Origin: Pseudoalteromonas spongiae UST010723-006
Lineage (GTDB): Bacteria > Pseudomonadota > Gammaproteobacteria > Enterobacterales > Alteromonadaceae
DNA: 64,000 nt
Assembly (NCBI RefSeq): GCF_000238255.3
Contig: NZ_CP011039.1
Span: 1-64,000 of the forward strand
Direction: 5' to 3'
Shown: positions 25,623 to 39,939 of the stretch, in pieces
How positions within the stretch are numbered: the stretch's first letter is position 1
Layout: each line of letters begins with the position of its first letter
Made by a program: the position numbers and the translations under genes
The notes under the pieces: model-generated
Database searches by the model: none
The model's input: only the letters and a program-made list of their open reading frames with translations
What the model was told of the DNA's origin: nothing

Positions 25623-26729
25623 ATGGTCAAAAAGCTGACAGCTGCGATAGTCGCATTAACTATGGCGTTTCCAACTCTTGCTGATGTGCTTCAGATCAGA
25701 AAGGACGCCCCAAAAGAATATGTTGTAGAAAAAGGCGATACCCTTTGGGATATCTCAGCCATTTATCTTGATCAGCCATGGTTATGGCCTGAGCTATGGC
25801 GCCTTAATCCACAAATTGATAACCCTCACCTTATCTACCCAGGTGATAAACTTTCATTAGTTTATGATTCACAGGGTCGTCCTATGCTTGTGATTAATCA
25901 AAAGTTTAAGCGATTGTCTCCGGGTGTTCGTAAAACTATGAAAAAAGGTGATGCTATTCCAACGTTACCTTTGGAAGTGATTCGTCCTTTCTTAACCTAT
26001 GAGCAAGCGTTAGATAAAGAAGATATCGATGCAAGGCCAGTTGTTTTAGGTGCAAACCACAGCGTAAAAAATATGAAGACAGACCATATTATTTATGTGA
26101 AAGGCAATTTAGAGCGTTCACAGTACTATGGCATCTATCGTCAAGGTGACTCTTATATTGATCCAGATACAGACGAAGTGCTAGGTCACGAAGCTATTTT
26201 AGTTGGTACAGGCCGTGCGTTTAGAACCGGTGATGAAGCAAGTGCCGTACCTGCATCTGTTCGTGTAAAAAATGTAAAACGAGAAGTTCGCCAAGGTGAC
26301 TTCTTAATGCCAGCGTTAGAAGGGCAAACCTTACCAGCCTTCTTTATGATGCAACGTCCCGATTCTGCAATCTCGGGAACGATTATTGATACTACTTCTA
26401 AGCTACGTGAATTTAGTACGATGGATGTGGTTGTAATTAACCGCGGTGAAGTTAATTCACTTAAACCTGGTCATATATTGGACATTCGCAGAGCATCACC
26501 TACAGTTGTAGTAGGCAAAGATGGACCTAAATATAAAGATTCTGCTTCACGATATGAACGAGCAATGAGTATTTTTGGTGACGGAGAAGATAGTCGCGAA
26601 TGGGAGATGCCAAAAGAGAAAGTAGGCGAGCTAATGGTGTTTAAAGTTTACGATCAAGTAAGTTATGCGATCGTTACTAAAACATTAGAACCTGTTCGTG
26701 TTGGCGACACAATCCATGTAGATAACTAA
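25623..26729 (+). CDS. LysM peptidoglycan-binding protein (TsaP-like)
   Basis: A signal peptide (1-20, ending TLA) precedes a LysM domain at about residues 32-80, with VVEKGDTLWDIS and NPHLIYPGDKL. The remaining 280 residues form a predicted beta-rich domain. In other gammaproteobacteria a LysM protein of this type beside dprA/def is the homologue of TsaP, which anchors type IV pilus secretins to peptidoglycan; that functional link is an inference here. It is divergent from def and 31 bp upstream of dprA. Confidence 0.85.
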   Translation: MVKKLTAAIVALTMAFPTLADVLQIRKDAPKEYVVEKGDTLWDISAIYLDQPWLWPELWRLNPQIDNPHLIYPGDKLSLVYDSQGRPMLVINQKFKRLSPGVRKTMKKGDAIPTLPLEVIRPFLTYEQALDKEDIDARPVVLGANHSVKNMKTDHIIYVKGNLERSQYYGIYRQGDSYIDPDTDEVLGHEAILVGTGRAFRTGDEASAVPASVRVKNVKREVRQGDFLMPALEGQTLPAFFMMQRPDSAISGTIIDTTSKLREFSTMDVVVINRGEVNSLKPGHILDIRRASPTVVVGKDGPKYKDSASRYERAMSIFGDGEDSREWEMPKEKVGELMVFKVYDQVSYAIVTKTLEPVRVGDTIHVDN

Positions 26730-26760
26730 AAATATTTGGCGCGTCTTCTAAGGAGGGAAG

Positions 26761-27855
26761 ATGCAAAGAACTACACGAAGAAGCGAGCTTGAATATTGGC
26801 TCGCTTTTTATTTGATTAAAGGAATAGGCTTTCAAACTGCTAAACAGTTACTAACGCGTACAAGCTTCGACGCGCTTTTCTCTCGCTCGTGTAACGAACT
26901 ATGCGAATTAGGACTCAAATCTGCAGTAGCCAACGCAATTAAGACTTTTGAATGGCAGCAAGTTGAATCAATTATTCAACAATGCAAAGCGTTGAACATT
27001 CAAATTATCCATTTATCTCATTCTGATTATCCCGCATTACTAAAAGAAATTCCCGCTCCACCTTTGGTGCTTTTTTGTAAAGGTAATATCCAATTACTTG
27101 ACTCACCTAAGTTGGCAATTGTTGGTTCTAGAAATGCAACTGAAACCGGCAGGCAAGTCAGCTTTGATATAGCACATAGTCTTGCGATTAATGAATTCTG
27201 TGTTGTTTCTGGTATGGCCCGAGGTATCGATAGTTGTGCGCACCGAGGCGCATTGCAAGCAAAGGGTAAAACTATTGCAGTTCTCGGTACTGGCGTTGAC
27301 TTATGCTACCCCAAACGTGCGAGTAAATTGTATGAGAACATTTCAGAGCATGGCTTGTTAATTTCAGAGTATAAACCAGGAACTCTCGCACAAGCGGCAA
27401 ACTTTCCACGTAGAAATCGCATTATTTCAGGGATTTCCATGGGAACCATTGTAGTTGAAGCAGAGCAAAAGAGCGGTTCACTGATTACCGCAAAGTATGC
27501 GCTAGAGCAAAATCGGGAAGTCTTTGCTGTACCAGGTTCTGTGTATAACGAATTAGCAAAAGGGTGTCATGCGTTAATAAAACAAGGCGCTAAATTAATA
27601 GAGAATTGCGATGATATTTTTTCAGAATTAAGCGTTTTACCAAAAAGTTGTCTATATAAAGTAGATGAGACTGAAAAAAATGTGATTTCAGATTCTGTTT
27701 TAGAGCACCTAACTTTTGAAGTGACGTCAGTAGACAAATTACAACAACTTTCAGGGATTCAAATGGATGAATTGCTATCCCGATTATTAGATCTAGAGCT
27801 ATCTGGTCAAGTTGTTCGTGTACTAGATGGTTACACCCGAATAGGGAGGAGTTGA
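26761..27855 (+). CDS. dprA: DNA processing protein DprA
   Basis: DprA binds incoming single-stranded DNA and loads RecA during natural transformation. An N-terminal helix-hairpin region precedes the Rossmann-type domain with [13 protein letters not shown] (118-130), [16 protein letters not shown] (150-165) and [14 protein letters not shown]. The C-terminal winged helix is at about 300-364. A strong AAGGAGGGAAG ribosome site directly precedes ATG 26761. The stop lies within the leader of smg, as in the smf-smg pair of E. coli. Confidence 0.96.
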   Translation: MQRTTRRSELEYWLAFYLIKGIGFQTAKQLLTRTSFDALFSRSCNELCELGLKSAVANAIKTFEWQQVESIIQQCKALNIQIIHLSHSDYPALLKEIPAPPLVLFCKGNIQLLDSPKLAIVGSRNATETGRQVSFDIAHSLAINEFCVVSGMARGIDSCAHRGALQAKGKTIAVLGTGVDLCYPKRASKLYENISEHGLLISEYKPGTLAQAANFPRRNRIISGISMGTIVVEAEQKSGSLITAKYALEQNREVFAVPGSVYNELAKGCHALIKQGAKLIENCDDIFSELSVLPKSCLYKVDETEKNVISDSVLEHLTFEVTSVDKLQQLSGIQMDELLSRLLDLELSGQVVRVLDGYTRIGRS

Positions 27856-27857
27856 AA

Positions 27858-28331
27858 ATGTTTGATATCCTCATGTACTTGTTTGAGAACTATATTCACA
27901 GTGAAACAGAAATTTTCGTTGAACAAAGTGAATTAACAGATGAATTATTACGAGCCGGGTTTAATCATCGAGAAATTTATAAAGCGCTCGATTGGCTTGA
28001 GCAATTAGCAGATCTACAACACAGCGATGAATGCCCTTACTTAAATCGCGTTCCTGGCAAGTCAGTACGTATTTATACGCAGCAAGAATGCGACAAACTG
28101 GATCTGACTTGTCGCGGCTTTTTAATGTTTTTGGAGCAAATTTCGGTTATCGACACAACCACGCGTGAGATGGTGATCGATCGTATTTTTGCGCTTGATA
28201 AAGAAATTATCGAGTTAGATGATTTAAAGTGGGTTGTGCTAATGGTGTTGTTTAACGTGCCAGGCAAAGAAATTGCCTATGCGCAAATGGAAGACCTATT
28301 GTTTGAGGAGCAAAACGGTACCATTCACTAG
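27858..28331 (+). CDS. smg: Smg family protein (DUF494)
   Basis: Smg proteins are small acidic proteins of unknown function, conserved next to dprA. ATG 27858 gives [18 protein letters not shown] and 157 aa, exactly the E. coli length; an AGGAGGAG ribosome site at 27844-27851 supports it. The conserved [11 protein letters not shown] and [15 protein letters not shown] segments are present. It starts 2 bp after the dprA stop, so translation is probably coupled. Confidence 0.94.
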   Translation: MFDILMYLFENYIHSETEIFVEQSELTDELLRAGFNHREIYKALDWLEQLADLQHSDECPYLNRVPGKSVRIYTQQECDKLDLTCRGFLMFLEQISVIDTTTREMVIDRIFALDKEIIELDDLKWVVLMVLFNVPGKEIAYAQMEDLLFEEQNGTIH

Positions 28332-28368
28332 CGAGAATGTTTAAATTTGTATCTTGCCAAGGCTTGCA

Positions 28369-28377
28369 TGGTATAAT
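28369..28377 (+). promoter_or_regulatory. Extended -10 promoter before yrdD
   Basis: TGGTATAAT is a consensus TATAAT with the TGN extension. It lies 33 bp before the yrdD ATG and just after smg. No good -35 is seen, as is common for extended -10 promoters. Confidence 0.6.
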
Positions 28378-28409
28378 TCTGCGAAATTTACGCCTGCGTT
28401 TTGACAATT

Positions 28410-28967
28410 ATGAGCAAAATTGATCATTCTTTATTTTCTGTTCACGAACATGCTTTAGAAAAAGAGCATGAAGTGTGTCCGAAGTGTGGCTCTGAAACGA
28501 GTGTGAAGCACAGTAAAAAAGGTGCGTTTGTCGGATGCAATAACTATCCTAATTGTGATTATACTCGCCCATTAGTCGAACACCATGAAACACTTCTTAA
28601 AGTGCTTGATGACAGCGAATGTCCTCTTTGTGAATCGCCTTTAGCAGTAAAAAATGGCCGCTTTGGCATGTTTATTGGCTGCACTAACTTTCCTGAGTGC
28701 CATTATGTCGCACAAGAAGAATCTAAAGAGTCATTACCTACTTGTCCTAGCTGTAATAAGTCTGAACTAGTTGAGCGCAGCAATAAATCGGGTAAAACAT
28801 TTTACTCCTGTGGGGGGTACCCCAAATGCAAATATATTTTAAATAATAAACCAGTTGCACAATCGTGCCCTGAATGTGGTTGGCAAGTGATGGTTGAGAA
28901 AAAAACAGCAAAAGGCTTAATGTTACAGTGCCCACAAAAGCATTGTAACCACAAAGTCTCGTTATGA
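28410..28967 (+). CDS. yrdD: Topoisomerase I C-terminal-type zinc-finger protein (YrdD)
   Basis: The 185-aa protein is built of four zinc-ribbon units like those at the C-terminus of topoisomerase I. The pairs are CPKCG...GCNNYPNC, CPLCES...GCTNFPEC, CPSCNK...SCGGYPKC and CPECGW...QCPQKHC. It probably binds single-stranded DNA or associates with RNA polymerase, by analogy with TopA; this is not shown. I prefer ATG 28410 to the TTG 9 bp upstream. It is followed 13 bp later by tsaC, as in E. coli. Confidence 0.93.
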   Translation: MSKIDHSLFSVHEHALEKEHEVCPKCGSETSVKHSKKGAFVGCNNYPNCDYTRPLVEHHETLLKVLDDSECPLCESPLAVKNGRFGMFIGCTNFPECHYVAQEESKESLPTCPSCNKSELVERSNKSGKTFYSCGGYPKCKYILNNKPVAQSCPECGWQVMVEKKTAKGLMLQCPQKHCNHKVSL

Positions 28968-28980
28968 ATTGGAGTGAGTT

Positions 28981-30461
<1,481 letters not shown>

Positions 30462-30500
30462 TAATAACCTCATAACTTTTCATAAAAATAAGAGGTTAAT

Positions 30501-30528
30501 AAAAAGCCGCAATTCTGCGGCTTTTTTT
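30501..30528. terminator. Bidirectional terminator between hemF and the chemoreceptor gene
   Basis: AAAAAGCCGCA / TGCGGCTTTTTTT with a 4-nt loop has A and T runs on both sides, so it serves both convergent genes. Confidence 0.9.
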
Positions 30529-30532
30529 GTGC

Positions 30533-32140
30533 TTATAATTTAAATTTACGTACTTGCTGATCAAGCTCTCTTGCCAGCGATAATAAGCTTTCACTTACTT
30601 GTTTGCTTTCATGGGCATCCACAAGCGAGGTCTCTGCGTTATCACTTATTGCAATCACACTCTGATTAATTTCTTCTGCTGCTAAGTTCTGCTGTTCTGT
30701 TGCATCAGCAATTTGCGTATTCAGTTGGTTAATTTCTTTCATATGCTCTGAAATATCTTTCAGCGCCAACGCAACTTTTTTTACTTGCTCAGCACGCTTA
30801 TCCGCATCTTCACTAGAGCGATTCATGGTATTTACAGTGTCCAACGCTTCAGACTGCAAATTCTCAATGGTGCGCTTTATTTCATCGGTTGAGTCATGGG
30901 TACGATTTGCGAGTGTGCGTACTTCATCAGCAACAACGGCAAATCCTCTGCCAGCTTCACCTGCCCGTGCAGCTTCAATAGCTGCATTAAGCGCGAGTAG
31001 GTTGGTTTGTTCAGCAATGTTACTGATCACTTCCAGTACTTTGCCAACTTCTAATGTCCGGTTTTGTAGCTCACTGACTTGTTTTGCTGCAGTACGCACT
31101 TCTAACGCAAGGCCGTTAATGCTCTCTTCGGTACTTTCTGCTATTTCTAAACTAGTTTCTGCTAAATGATTGCTGGTATCCGAACGCTCCGATGCAAAAT
31201 GTGTGGTATTGCGTACTTCAGAAGACGAAGATTCTAACTCGTTAATTGCAGCGGCAACTGAGTCTGTGCCTTGTTTTTGTTGATTAATAGCTTGCTCTGT
31301 TGTTTCAGCTGATGCATAAATCTTTTCGGCGCTGTGAATAAGCACCTTGGACGACTCTGATAACTGACTAATATTTCCTTTAAACGCAGCCATCATAAGA
31401 TTAAAGTTATTCGCTAAACGTCCAAGTTCATCATTGGTTTTATCTTCCACATGAATGGTTAAATCGTTATTTTGCGATGCTAAGCGCATTGATTTGCCAA
31501 TTACACGAAGACGTTCAATTAAGAATTTTCTAAATAACCAGCCAAGTGTAGCAAAGGTAATAACGAATATTGTTGTCAGAATGGCAAAGCTAATCCATGA
31601 ATTACGAGTGACTGCCGCATCTACCTTATCAAGTGAATAACTGATCTTCACCGCACCGAGTATTTCGCCTTCAGTGGCTTGATGGCAACCTAAACAATTA
31701 GTGCCGCGATAATTTTCACTGGCAACAACTGGTTTTAAGTATGTAATTAAATTACTGCCGTCTTCGCTTTTGCTAAAGTGAATTTGTTCGGTGCCATTTA
31801 AAGCTTCGTTTTCTTGTTGGTTTTGTGGTGCTTGATTTGCTTCGCCGGGGCCAAAAAATTTATTTATTTTATCTCCGCGAATGATATGAATATCTTTTAT
31901 CTGTTCTTCACTGAGTATTTTTTGACGCAAAATCTCTCGGTTTGCCATAGTGCCAGTAAGCATCATGGTGTTTATCGAGTCAAAATAGTTGTCGGCAAGT
32001 ATTTTTATATTTTGCTCAATGGTTTGATGAGCAAGTTCGCTTTGTTGTTTTTGCCCCGTAAGCAGGCTAGCAACAAGCACCAAAATACCCGTAACCGTAA
32101 GTAATGCAAAAATTTTGTGTTGAATAGAGTGGTGACGCAT
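30533..32140 (-). CDS. Methyl-accepting chemotaxis protein with periplasmic c-type heme motif
   Basis: This is a transmembrane chemoreceptor. TM1 lies at about residues 9-27 from ATG 32140. A periplasmic domain of about 150 residues carries NCLGCHQ (C149, C152, H153), a CXXCH motif for covalent heme. TM2 is at about 182-203, followed by a HAMP domain ([18 protein letters not shown]). The cytoplasmic signalling hairpin has [19 protein letters not shown] and [12 protein letters not shown]. Such heme-type sensor domains are known in receptors that respond to redox or gas ligands. It lies 85 bp after the truncated globin gene on the same strand. GTG 32158 is an alternative start. Confidence 0.9.
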   Translation of the reverse strand: MRHHSIQHKIFALLTVTGILVLVASLLTGQKQQSELAHQTIEQNIKILADNYFDSINTMMLTGTMANREILRQKILSEEQIKDIHIIRGDKINKFFGPGEANQAPQNQQENEALNGTEQIHFSKSEDGSNLITYLKPVVASENYRGTNCLGCHQATEGEILGAVKISYSLDKVDAAVTRNSWISFAILTTIFVITFATLGWLFRKFLIERLRVIGKSMRLASQNNDLTIHVEDKTNDELGRLANNFNLMMAAFKGNISQLSESSKVLIHSAEKIYASAETTEQAINQQKQGTDSVAAAINELESSSSEVRNTTHFASERSDTSNHLAETSLEIAESTEESINGLALEVRTAAKQVSELQNRTLEVGKVLEVISNIAEQTNLLALNAAIEAARAGEAGRGFAVVADEVRTLANRTHDSTDEIKRTIENLQSEALDTVNTMNRSSEDADKRAEQVKKVALALKDISEHMKEINQLNTQIADATEQQNLAAEEINQSVIAISDNAETSLVDAHESKQVSESLLSLARELDQQVRKFKL

Positions 32141-32225
32141 AACAGTTTTCTCAAGCACTAAGTAAACTGAGTATGCGCAATTATCAACGAAGCTGCATTG
32201 ATTTAACGCAATCTAATGGTGGGTG

Positions 32226-32678
32226 TTAACGTCCCTGATTAATCATATGTGTCGCAAGTTGCGCTAGTGATTGTTTAAGCCCTTCGCGCAATACGGGGTT
32301 ATCAACTTCAATATCAAGTGCTTTGTTCATGCAAAACATCCATTGATCTCTTAAGTCTTGATCAATAGGAAAGGGCATATGACGCTTTCGCAACATAGGG
32401 TGCCCATATTTCTCTACGAATAAATCAGGTCCACCAAGCCAACCTGATAAAAACTCGAAAAACACTTGTCTAATTCTATCTAAAGGTTGAGGATGCATAT
32501 CATATAATGGTTTTGCGTATTCCTCTTCAGCCATAATGTCGTAAAATCGATTAGCTAGCGCGCGGGCACCCTGTTCTTGTCCTATTAACTCATAAGGTGT
32601 TTTTTCAGGAGAGGGAGATTGATGAGATTCATCTTGTTTTTGTGTCGTGCCAAACATACGTCTTAAAATTTGTTTCAT
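32226..32678 (-). CDS. Group II truncated hemoglobin
   Basis: The 150-aa protein has a 25-residue polar N-terminal extension and then a 2-on-2 globin fold. Tyr B10 (ALANRFYDIM, Y46), the proximal His F8 in LRKRHMPFPI (H100) and Trp G8 in RDQWMFC (W113) are the group II (trHbO) hallmarks. These globins bind O2 or NO and are linked to oxidative and nitrosative stress. It is divergent from aroE with only 26 bp between the starts, so its promoter overlaps aroE. It likely shares a transcript with the chemoreceptor downstream. Confidence 0.93.
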   Translation of the reverse strand: MKQILRRMFGTTQKQDESHQSPSPEKTPYELIGQEQGARALANRFYDIMAEEEYAKPLYDMHPQPLDRIRQVFFEFLSGWLGGPDLFVEKYGHPMLRKRHMPFPIDQDLRDQWMFCMNKALDIEVDNPVLREGLKQSLAQLATHMINQGR

Positions 32679-32704
32679 AACTCTAACTCAATGCGAGAAA
32701 ACTA

Positions 32705-33526
32705 ATGGATAAATACGCGGTATTCGGAAACCCGATAGAGCATTCAAAATCACCGAAAATTCACAGTGAGTTTGCTAGCCAACTAAATCAGCAAATCGAA
32801 TACAGCGCAATCTTAGCACCGATCGACGGCTTTAAGGAATCGGTAGAGCAGTTTGTCGCACGTGGTGGTAAGGGAGCAAATGTGACTGTGCCATTCAAAG
32901 AGCAAGCATTTGCGTTAGTAGATGAACTTTCGGAACGAGCTAAATGTGCGGGCGCAGTAAACACAATAAAGGTTAGCTCAGATGGTTCGTTACTAGGTGA
33001 TAACACAGATGGTATTGGCTTAGTAAGCGACATCTTAAGTAATAACTTTACGCTGCAATCAAAGCGAGTATTGGTAATTGGTGCGGGCGGCGCAGCACGA
33101 GGTGCCTTGCTACCTCTATTACAACAAAATCCAGCTAAGCTAACAGTAATCAATAGAACAAAAACGAAAGCGCAAACCTTAAGAGACGAATTTGCAAAAT
33201 ATGGTGATATCGATGCCTATGGCTTCGAGCACGAACCTGACATTGACTACGATATTGTAATTAACTCTACTTCAGCAAGTATAACAGGCGATGTGCCGCC
33301 AATTTCTAAGCGTTTTGTTGCAAAGTGTGAACTGGCATACGATATGTTTTATAGCCAACAAAGCACTTCATTTAATGATTGGGTTAACAGCATAAACCCA
33401 AACGCAACAACGCTAGATGGTTCGGGTATGCTGGTGGGGCAAGCCGCTGAGGCATTTTTTGTGTGGCGAGGTGTTAAGCCGTTAACCGATAATGTGATTG
33501 AAAAGCTAAAATCAGGAATTTTGTAA
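32705..33526 (+). CDS. aroE: Shikimate dehydrogenase (NADP+)
   Basis: AroE reduces 3-dehydroshikimate to shikimate in aromatic amino acid synthesis. The catalytic pair K65 (NVTVPFKE) and D102 (GDNTDGIGL) fall at the E. coli positions. The NADP-binding motif [16 protein letters not shown] and RTK basic cluster follow. The length is 273 aa (272 in E. coli). Its stop overlaps the start of the next gene (TAATG). The promoter must lie inside or next to the divergent globin gene. Confidence 0.97.
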   Translation: MDKYAVFGNPIEHSKSPKIHSEFASQLNQQIEYSAILAPIDGFKESVEQFVARGGKGANVTVPFKEQAFALVDELSERAKCAGAVNTIKVSSDGSLLGDNTDGIGLVSDILSNNFTLQSKRVLVIGAGGAARGALLPLLQQNPAKLTVINRTKTKAQTLRDEFAKYGDIDAYGFEHEPDIDYDIVINSTSASITGDVPPISKRFVAKCELAYDMFYSQQSTSFNDWVNSINPNATTLDGSGMLVGQAAEAFFVWRGVKPLTDNVIEKLKSGIL

Positions 33527-33768
33527 TGAACCAGTCTATTTTATTTGTCGACCGCGTTGAATACATAGAAGATGCAAAACGTATAAACTTTTTTGCACAG
33601 GTAAGTGGACAGTTGATTACCTGCTTTTATTTAACTAAGCAATCTAAAGAAAGTGCTATAAAAGACTTTGAAAGTAAAAAGTTCGACTACGAAGACATTG
33701 CTGAAAGCGCAATTGAAGACGAACTATACAATGATCTAGGTGAGATAGAAGTAGAAGAGCTATTATAG
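33526..33768 (+). CDS. DUF1488 family protein (YrdB-like)
   Basis: This is an 80-aa acidic protein of unknown function. Residues 1-50 look like a small beta-sheet domain (SILFVDRVEYIEDAKRINFF) and the C-terminus is a glutamate-rich helix. The aroE-DUF1488 (yrdB) pairing is conserved in enterobacteria. It overlaps the aroE stop by 1 nt, so it is translationally coupled. Its last two codons overlap the end of the convergent yrdA gene. Confidence 0.8.
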   Translation: MNQSILFVDRVEYIEDAKRINFFAQVSGQLITCFYLTKQSKESAIKDFESKKFDYEDIAESAIEDELYNDLGEIEVEELL

Positions 33769-33776
33769 CTCTTCTA
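33752..33776. terminator. 11-bp palindrome at the convergent overlap of yrdB-like and yrdA
   Basis: TAGAAGAGCTA / TAGCTCTTCTA is perfect with a 3-nt loop. It contains the stop codons of both convergent genes. There is no clear T run, so it may be a bidirectional mRNA 3'-end structure. Confidence 0.5.
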
Positions 33777-34296
33777 GGTATTCATTCTTTAATATAACGT
33801 AGTTATCAGCAGATACTTTAAGGAAAGCTAATTCTGCTTCAGTTAGCTTTCGGGCTTGCTTAACTGGGCTACCTACATATAAATAACCTGACTCTAACGT
33901 TTTATTAGGTGGAACCAATGAGCCGCCACCAACAATCACATCATCTTCCACAACCGCGTTGTCCATTATAATTGCACCCATACCAACTAAGATACGGTTA
34001 CCAAGTACACAGCCATGTAACATGGCTTTGTGACCAATTGTGACATCGTCACCAATAATTAATGGGTAGCCATTTGGCACTGAATTACTTTTACGCGTTA
34101 CATGAAGCACTGAACCATCTTGTACATTTGTACGCTCGCCAATCTTTATATAGTTAACATCACCGCGTGCAGCAACTAATGGCCAGATACTTGAATCGGC
34201 GCCAACTTCAATTTGACCAACTAATACAGCCGATTCGTCTATATAGGTATTTAAATTGATTTTTGGCTCTACACCTTTATAGCTTCTAATTGTCAT
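33763..34296 (-). CDS. yrdA: Gamma-carbonic-anhydrase-like hexapeptide-repeat protein
   Basis: YrdA is a left-handed beta-helix protein related to gamma-class carbonic anhydrase; catalytic activity is unproven for many members. Hexapeptide repeats run through about residues 20-140. The three metal-binding His are H65 (SVLHVT), H89 (TIGHKA) and H94 (MLHGC). The length is 177 aa. The gene is convergent with, and overlaps by 6 bp, the DUF1488 gene. In E. coli the same four genes are linked (tsaC-aroE-yrdB-yrdA). Confidence 0.92.
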   Translation of the reverse strand: MTIRSYKGVEPKINLNTYIDESAVLVGQIEVGADSSIWPLVAARGDVNYIKIGERTNVQDGSVLHVTRKSNSVPNGYPLIIGDDVTIGHKAMLHGCVLGNRILVGMGAIIMDNAVVEDDVIVGGGSLVPPNKTLESGYLYVGSPVKQARKLTEAELAFLKVSADNYVILKNEYLEEL

Positions 34297-34446
34297 AACG
34301 GCTCCAGTAAAATAGTTATAGAGCGTAAATTATAGATAAAAGTGTACTGATTGTTAATTTCTGGGCAGAAAATGTATGTTTTTAACGCTTATAGCTGATA
34401 TTTCAGGCAAGCAGTAAAAAAATACAAATTTTCTTTAAAAAAGGGG
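34297..34446. other. Upstream region of the rrn operon
   Basis: 150 bp of AT-rich DNA between yrdA and the rrn P1 promoter. UP elements or Fis sites are plausible here but I cannot point to a clear one. Confidence 0.5.
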
Positions 34447-34474
34447 TTGCGCTCAAATCAAATCTCTCTATAAT
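34447..34474 (+). promoter_or_regulatory. rRNA operon promoter P1
   Basis: TTGCGC, 16-bp spacer, TATAAT, then a GC-rich discriminator (GCGCCTCC). The 16-bp spacing and discriminator are typical of stringently regulated rrn P1 promoters. It lies about 400 bp before 16S. Confidence 0.85.
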
Positions 34475-34592
34475 GCGCCTCCACCAACACGGGGAACGAC
34501 GCAGCATAGCAGCGAATCACGAGTTGGGTGAGTCAAGTAAAACTGAGTTTTGAACGTTTTCAGAATAAAAAGAAAATAATCAAAATTAAGTG

Positions 34593-34620
34593 TTGACAAA
34601 AAATCAGGAAAGCGTAACAT
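34593..34620 (+). promoter_or_regulatory. rRNA operon promoter P2
   Basis: TTGACA, 16-bp spacer, TAACAT, about 120 bp after P1. This tandem arrangement is usual for gammaproteobacterial rrn operons. Confidence 0.75.
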
Positions 34621-34672
34621 ACGCAGCCCTAACAGCGACGAAGCGTCGCGGCAAACACAAGGTTGTTTGCAC

Positions 34673-34685
34673 TGTTCTTTAAAAA
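34673..34685 (+). promoter_or_regulatory. rrn leader boxA antitermination site
   Basis: TGTTCTTTAAAAA resembles the rrn boxA core TGCTCTTTAA, bound by NusB-S10. A second copy lies in the 16S-23S spacer. Confidence 0.7.
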
Positions 34686-34692
34686 TTTAAGC

Positions 34693-34706
34693 AATCATCT
34701 GTGTGG
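34693..34706 (+). other. 16S precursor processing stem, 5' arm
   Basis: AATCATCTGTGTGG here is exactly complementary to CCACACAGATGATT at 36435-36448 beyond the 16S 3' end. The two arms form the long-range stem cut by RNase III. Confidence 0.85.
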
Positions 34707-34872
34707 GCACTCGTACAGATTAAGTTCTAACATACGCTTTTAGCGTAATAAAATTTAGACTTAATTAAACTGAGTGACCAATTGATACGAAAGTATCAGC
34801 ACAGTCAATTCGATATCTTTATGATATCAAAATCAGAATTCATTGAGTCGGACGTAAGTCCAAAAACACTTT

Positions 34873-36405
<1,533 letters not shown>

Positions 36406-36475
36406 TACGATTTAGAACTTTTTGTTCGAAGTGTCCACACAGATGATTGTTAGCTAAGCAATAGCTTAGTTAATT

Positions 36476-36488
36476 TGCTCTTTAAAAA
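36476..36488 (+). promoter_or_regulatory. Spacer boxA antitermination site
   Basis: TGCTCTTTAAAAA is close to the consensus boxA and lies in the 16S-23S spacer, where E. coli also has one. Confidence 0.75.
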
Positions 36489-36602
36489 TTTGGAAAGCTG
36501 ACAAACTTTAAATTAAGTACTTACTTGTAAGTGCATTATTTAATTTAGAGTTCTCAAAATAAAGTAAAGAAAATTATGCCGCATAACGAAAGTTATGTTG
36601 GT

Positions 36603-36636
36603 ATCTACTTTAGTATTCAATATTTAACTTCTGGCG
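36603..36636 (+). other. 23S precursor processing stem, 5' arm
   Basis: The segment from ATCTACTTTAGTATT to TTAACTTCTGGCGG is complementary, with small mismatches, to 39587-39621 after 23S. An inner perfect 13-bp helix joins 36676-36688 (TTGTATGGTTAAG) with 39554-39566. Confidence 0.75.
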
Positions 36637-36681
36637 GAGTTAAAAACTGTCTTTAGCAATACAAACCATTTTGGGTTGTAT

Positions 36682-39562
<2,881 letters not shown>

Positions 39563-39683
39563 ACAACGCCAAAGTGGTTTATAACCCGCAGAAGTTGAAT
39601 AGATTAAGATACTAAAGTAGACATTTACTTAAAAAAAGCTTTCCAGATTTAGATTTAAGACAAGCTCTTAAGTCAACCAGATT

Positions 39684-39801
39684 TGCTTGGTGACTATAGC
39701 GTTTTGGAACCACCTGACCCCATGCCGAACTCAGAAGTGAAACGAAACAGCGTCGATGATAGTGTGGGTTCGCCCATGTGAAAGTAGAACATCGCCAAGC
39801 T
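39684..39801 (+). rRNA. rrf: 5S ribosomal RNA
   Basis: The gene has the conserved core ACCCCATGCCGAACTCAGAA and a terminal helix GCTTGG / CCAAGC. The length is about 118 nt. It lies 121 nt after 23S with no tRNA between. Confidence 0.95.
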
Positions 39802-39813
39802 CCTAATTAAAAG

Positions 39814-39843
39814 AAAGCCTCAACATTATTTTGAGGCTTTTTT
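39814..39843 (+). terminator. Terminator of the rRNA operon
   Basis: AAAGCCTCAA / TTGAGGCTTT with a 7-nt loop and a run of T follows the 5S gene by 12 bp. Confidence 0.9.
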
Positions 39844-39896
39844 GCGTTTGAGGCACTAAAGAATTTTAGAATTAAGCAGCTAGACTTCAGAATGTT

Positions 39897-39934
39897 CCTG
39901 AATCCTGAATCCTGAATCCTGAATCCTGAATCCT
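39897..39934. repeat. 7-bp tandem repeat, 5.4 copies of CCTGAAT
   Basis: Five perfect copies of CCTGAAT plus CCT lie between the rrn terminator and the 3' end of the CheW-CZB gene (stop at 39940-39942). Such a short tandem repeat is prone to slippage. It is outside coding sequence. Confidence 0.95.
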
Positions 39935-39939
39935 TTACT

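Larger units (their letters stand above)
36406..36681 (+). other. 16S-23S internal transcribed spacer without tRNA genes
   Basis: This 276-nt spacer has the 16S processing arm (36435-36448), a boxA (36476-36488) and pairing segments for the 23S stem. I find no tRNA: there is no T-loop GGTTCRA with matching acceptor stems. rrn operons of this group often carry tRNA-Ile/Ala or Glu here, so this copy is a tRNA-less type. Confidence 0.85.

Noticed and set aside
31814..32104. 96-codon plus-strand frame opposite the chemoreceptor gene
   Set aside because: Antisense to a well-supported gene, no ribosome site, and the peptide has no recognisable domain.
36406..36681. Possible tRNA in the 16S-23S spacer near 36420-36470 (GTTCGAA present)
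   Set aside because: The GTTCGAA has no 3' acceptor pairing or D/anticodon arms around it and lies next to the processing stem.
39897..39934. Tandem heptamers considered as a CRISPR array
   Set aside because: Unit length is 7 bp with no spacers and no cas genes nearby; it is a simple tandem repeat.
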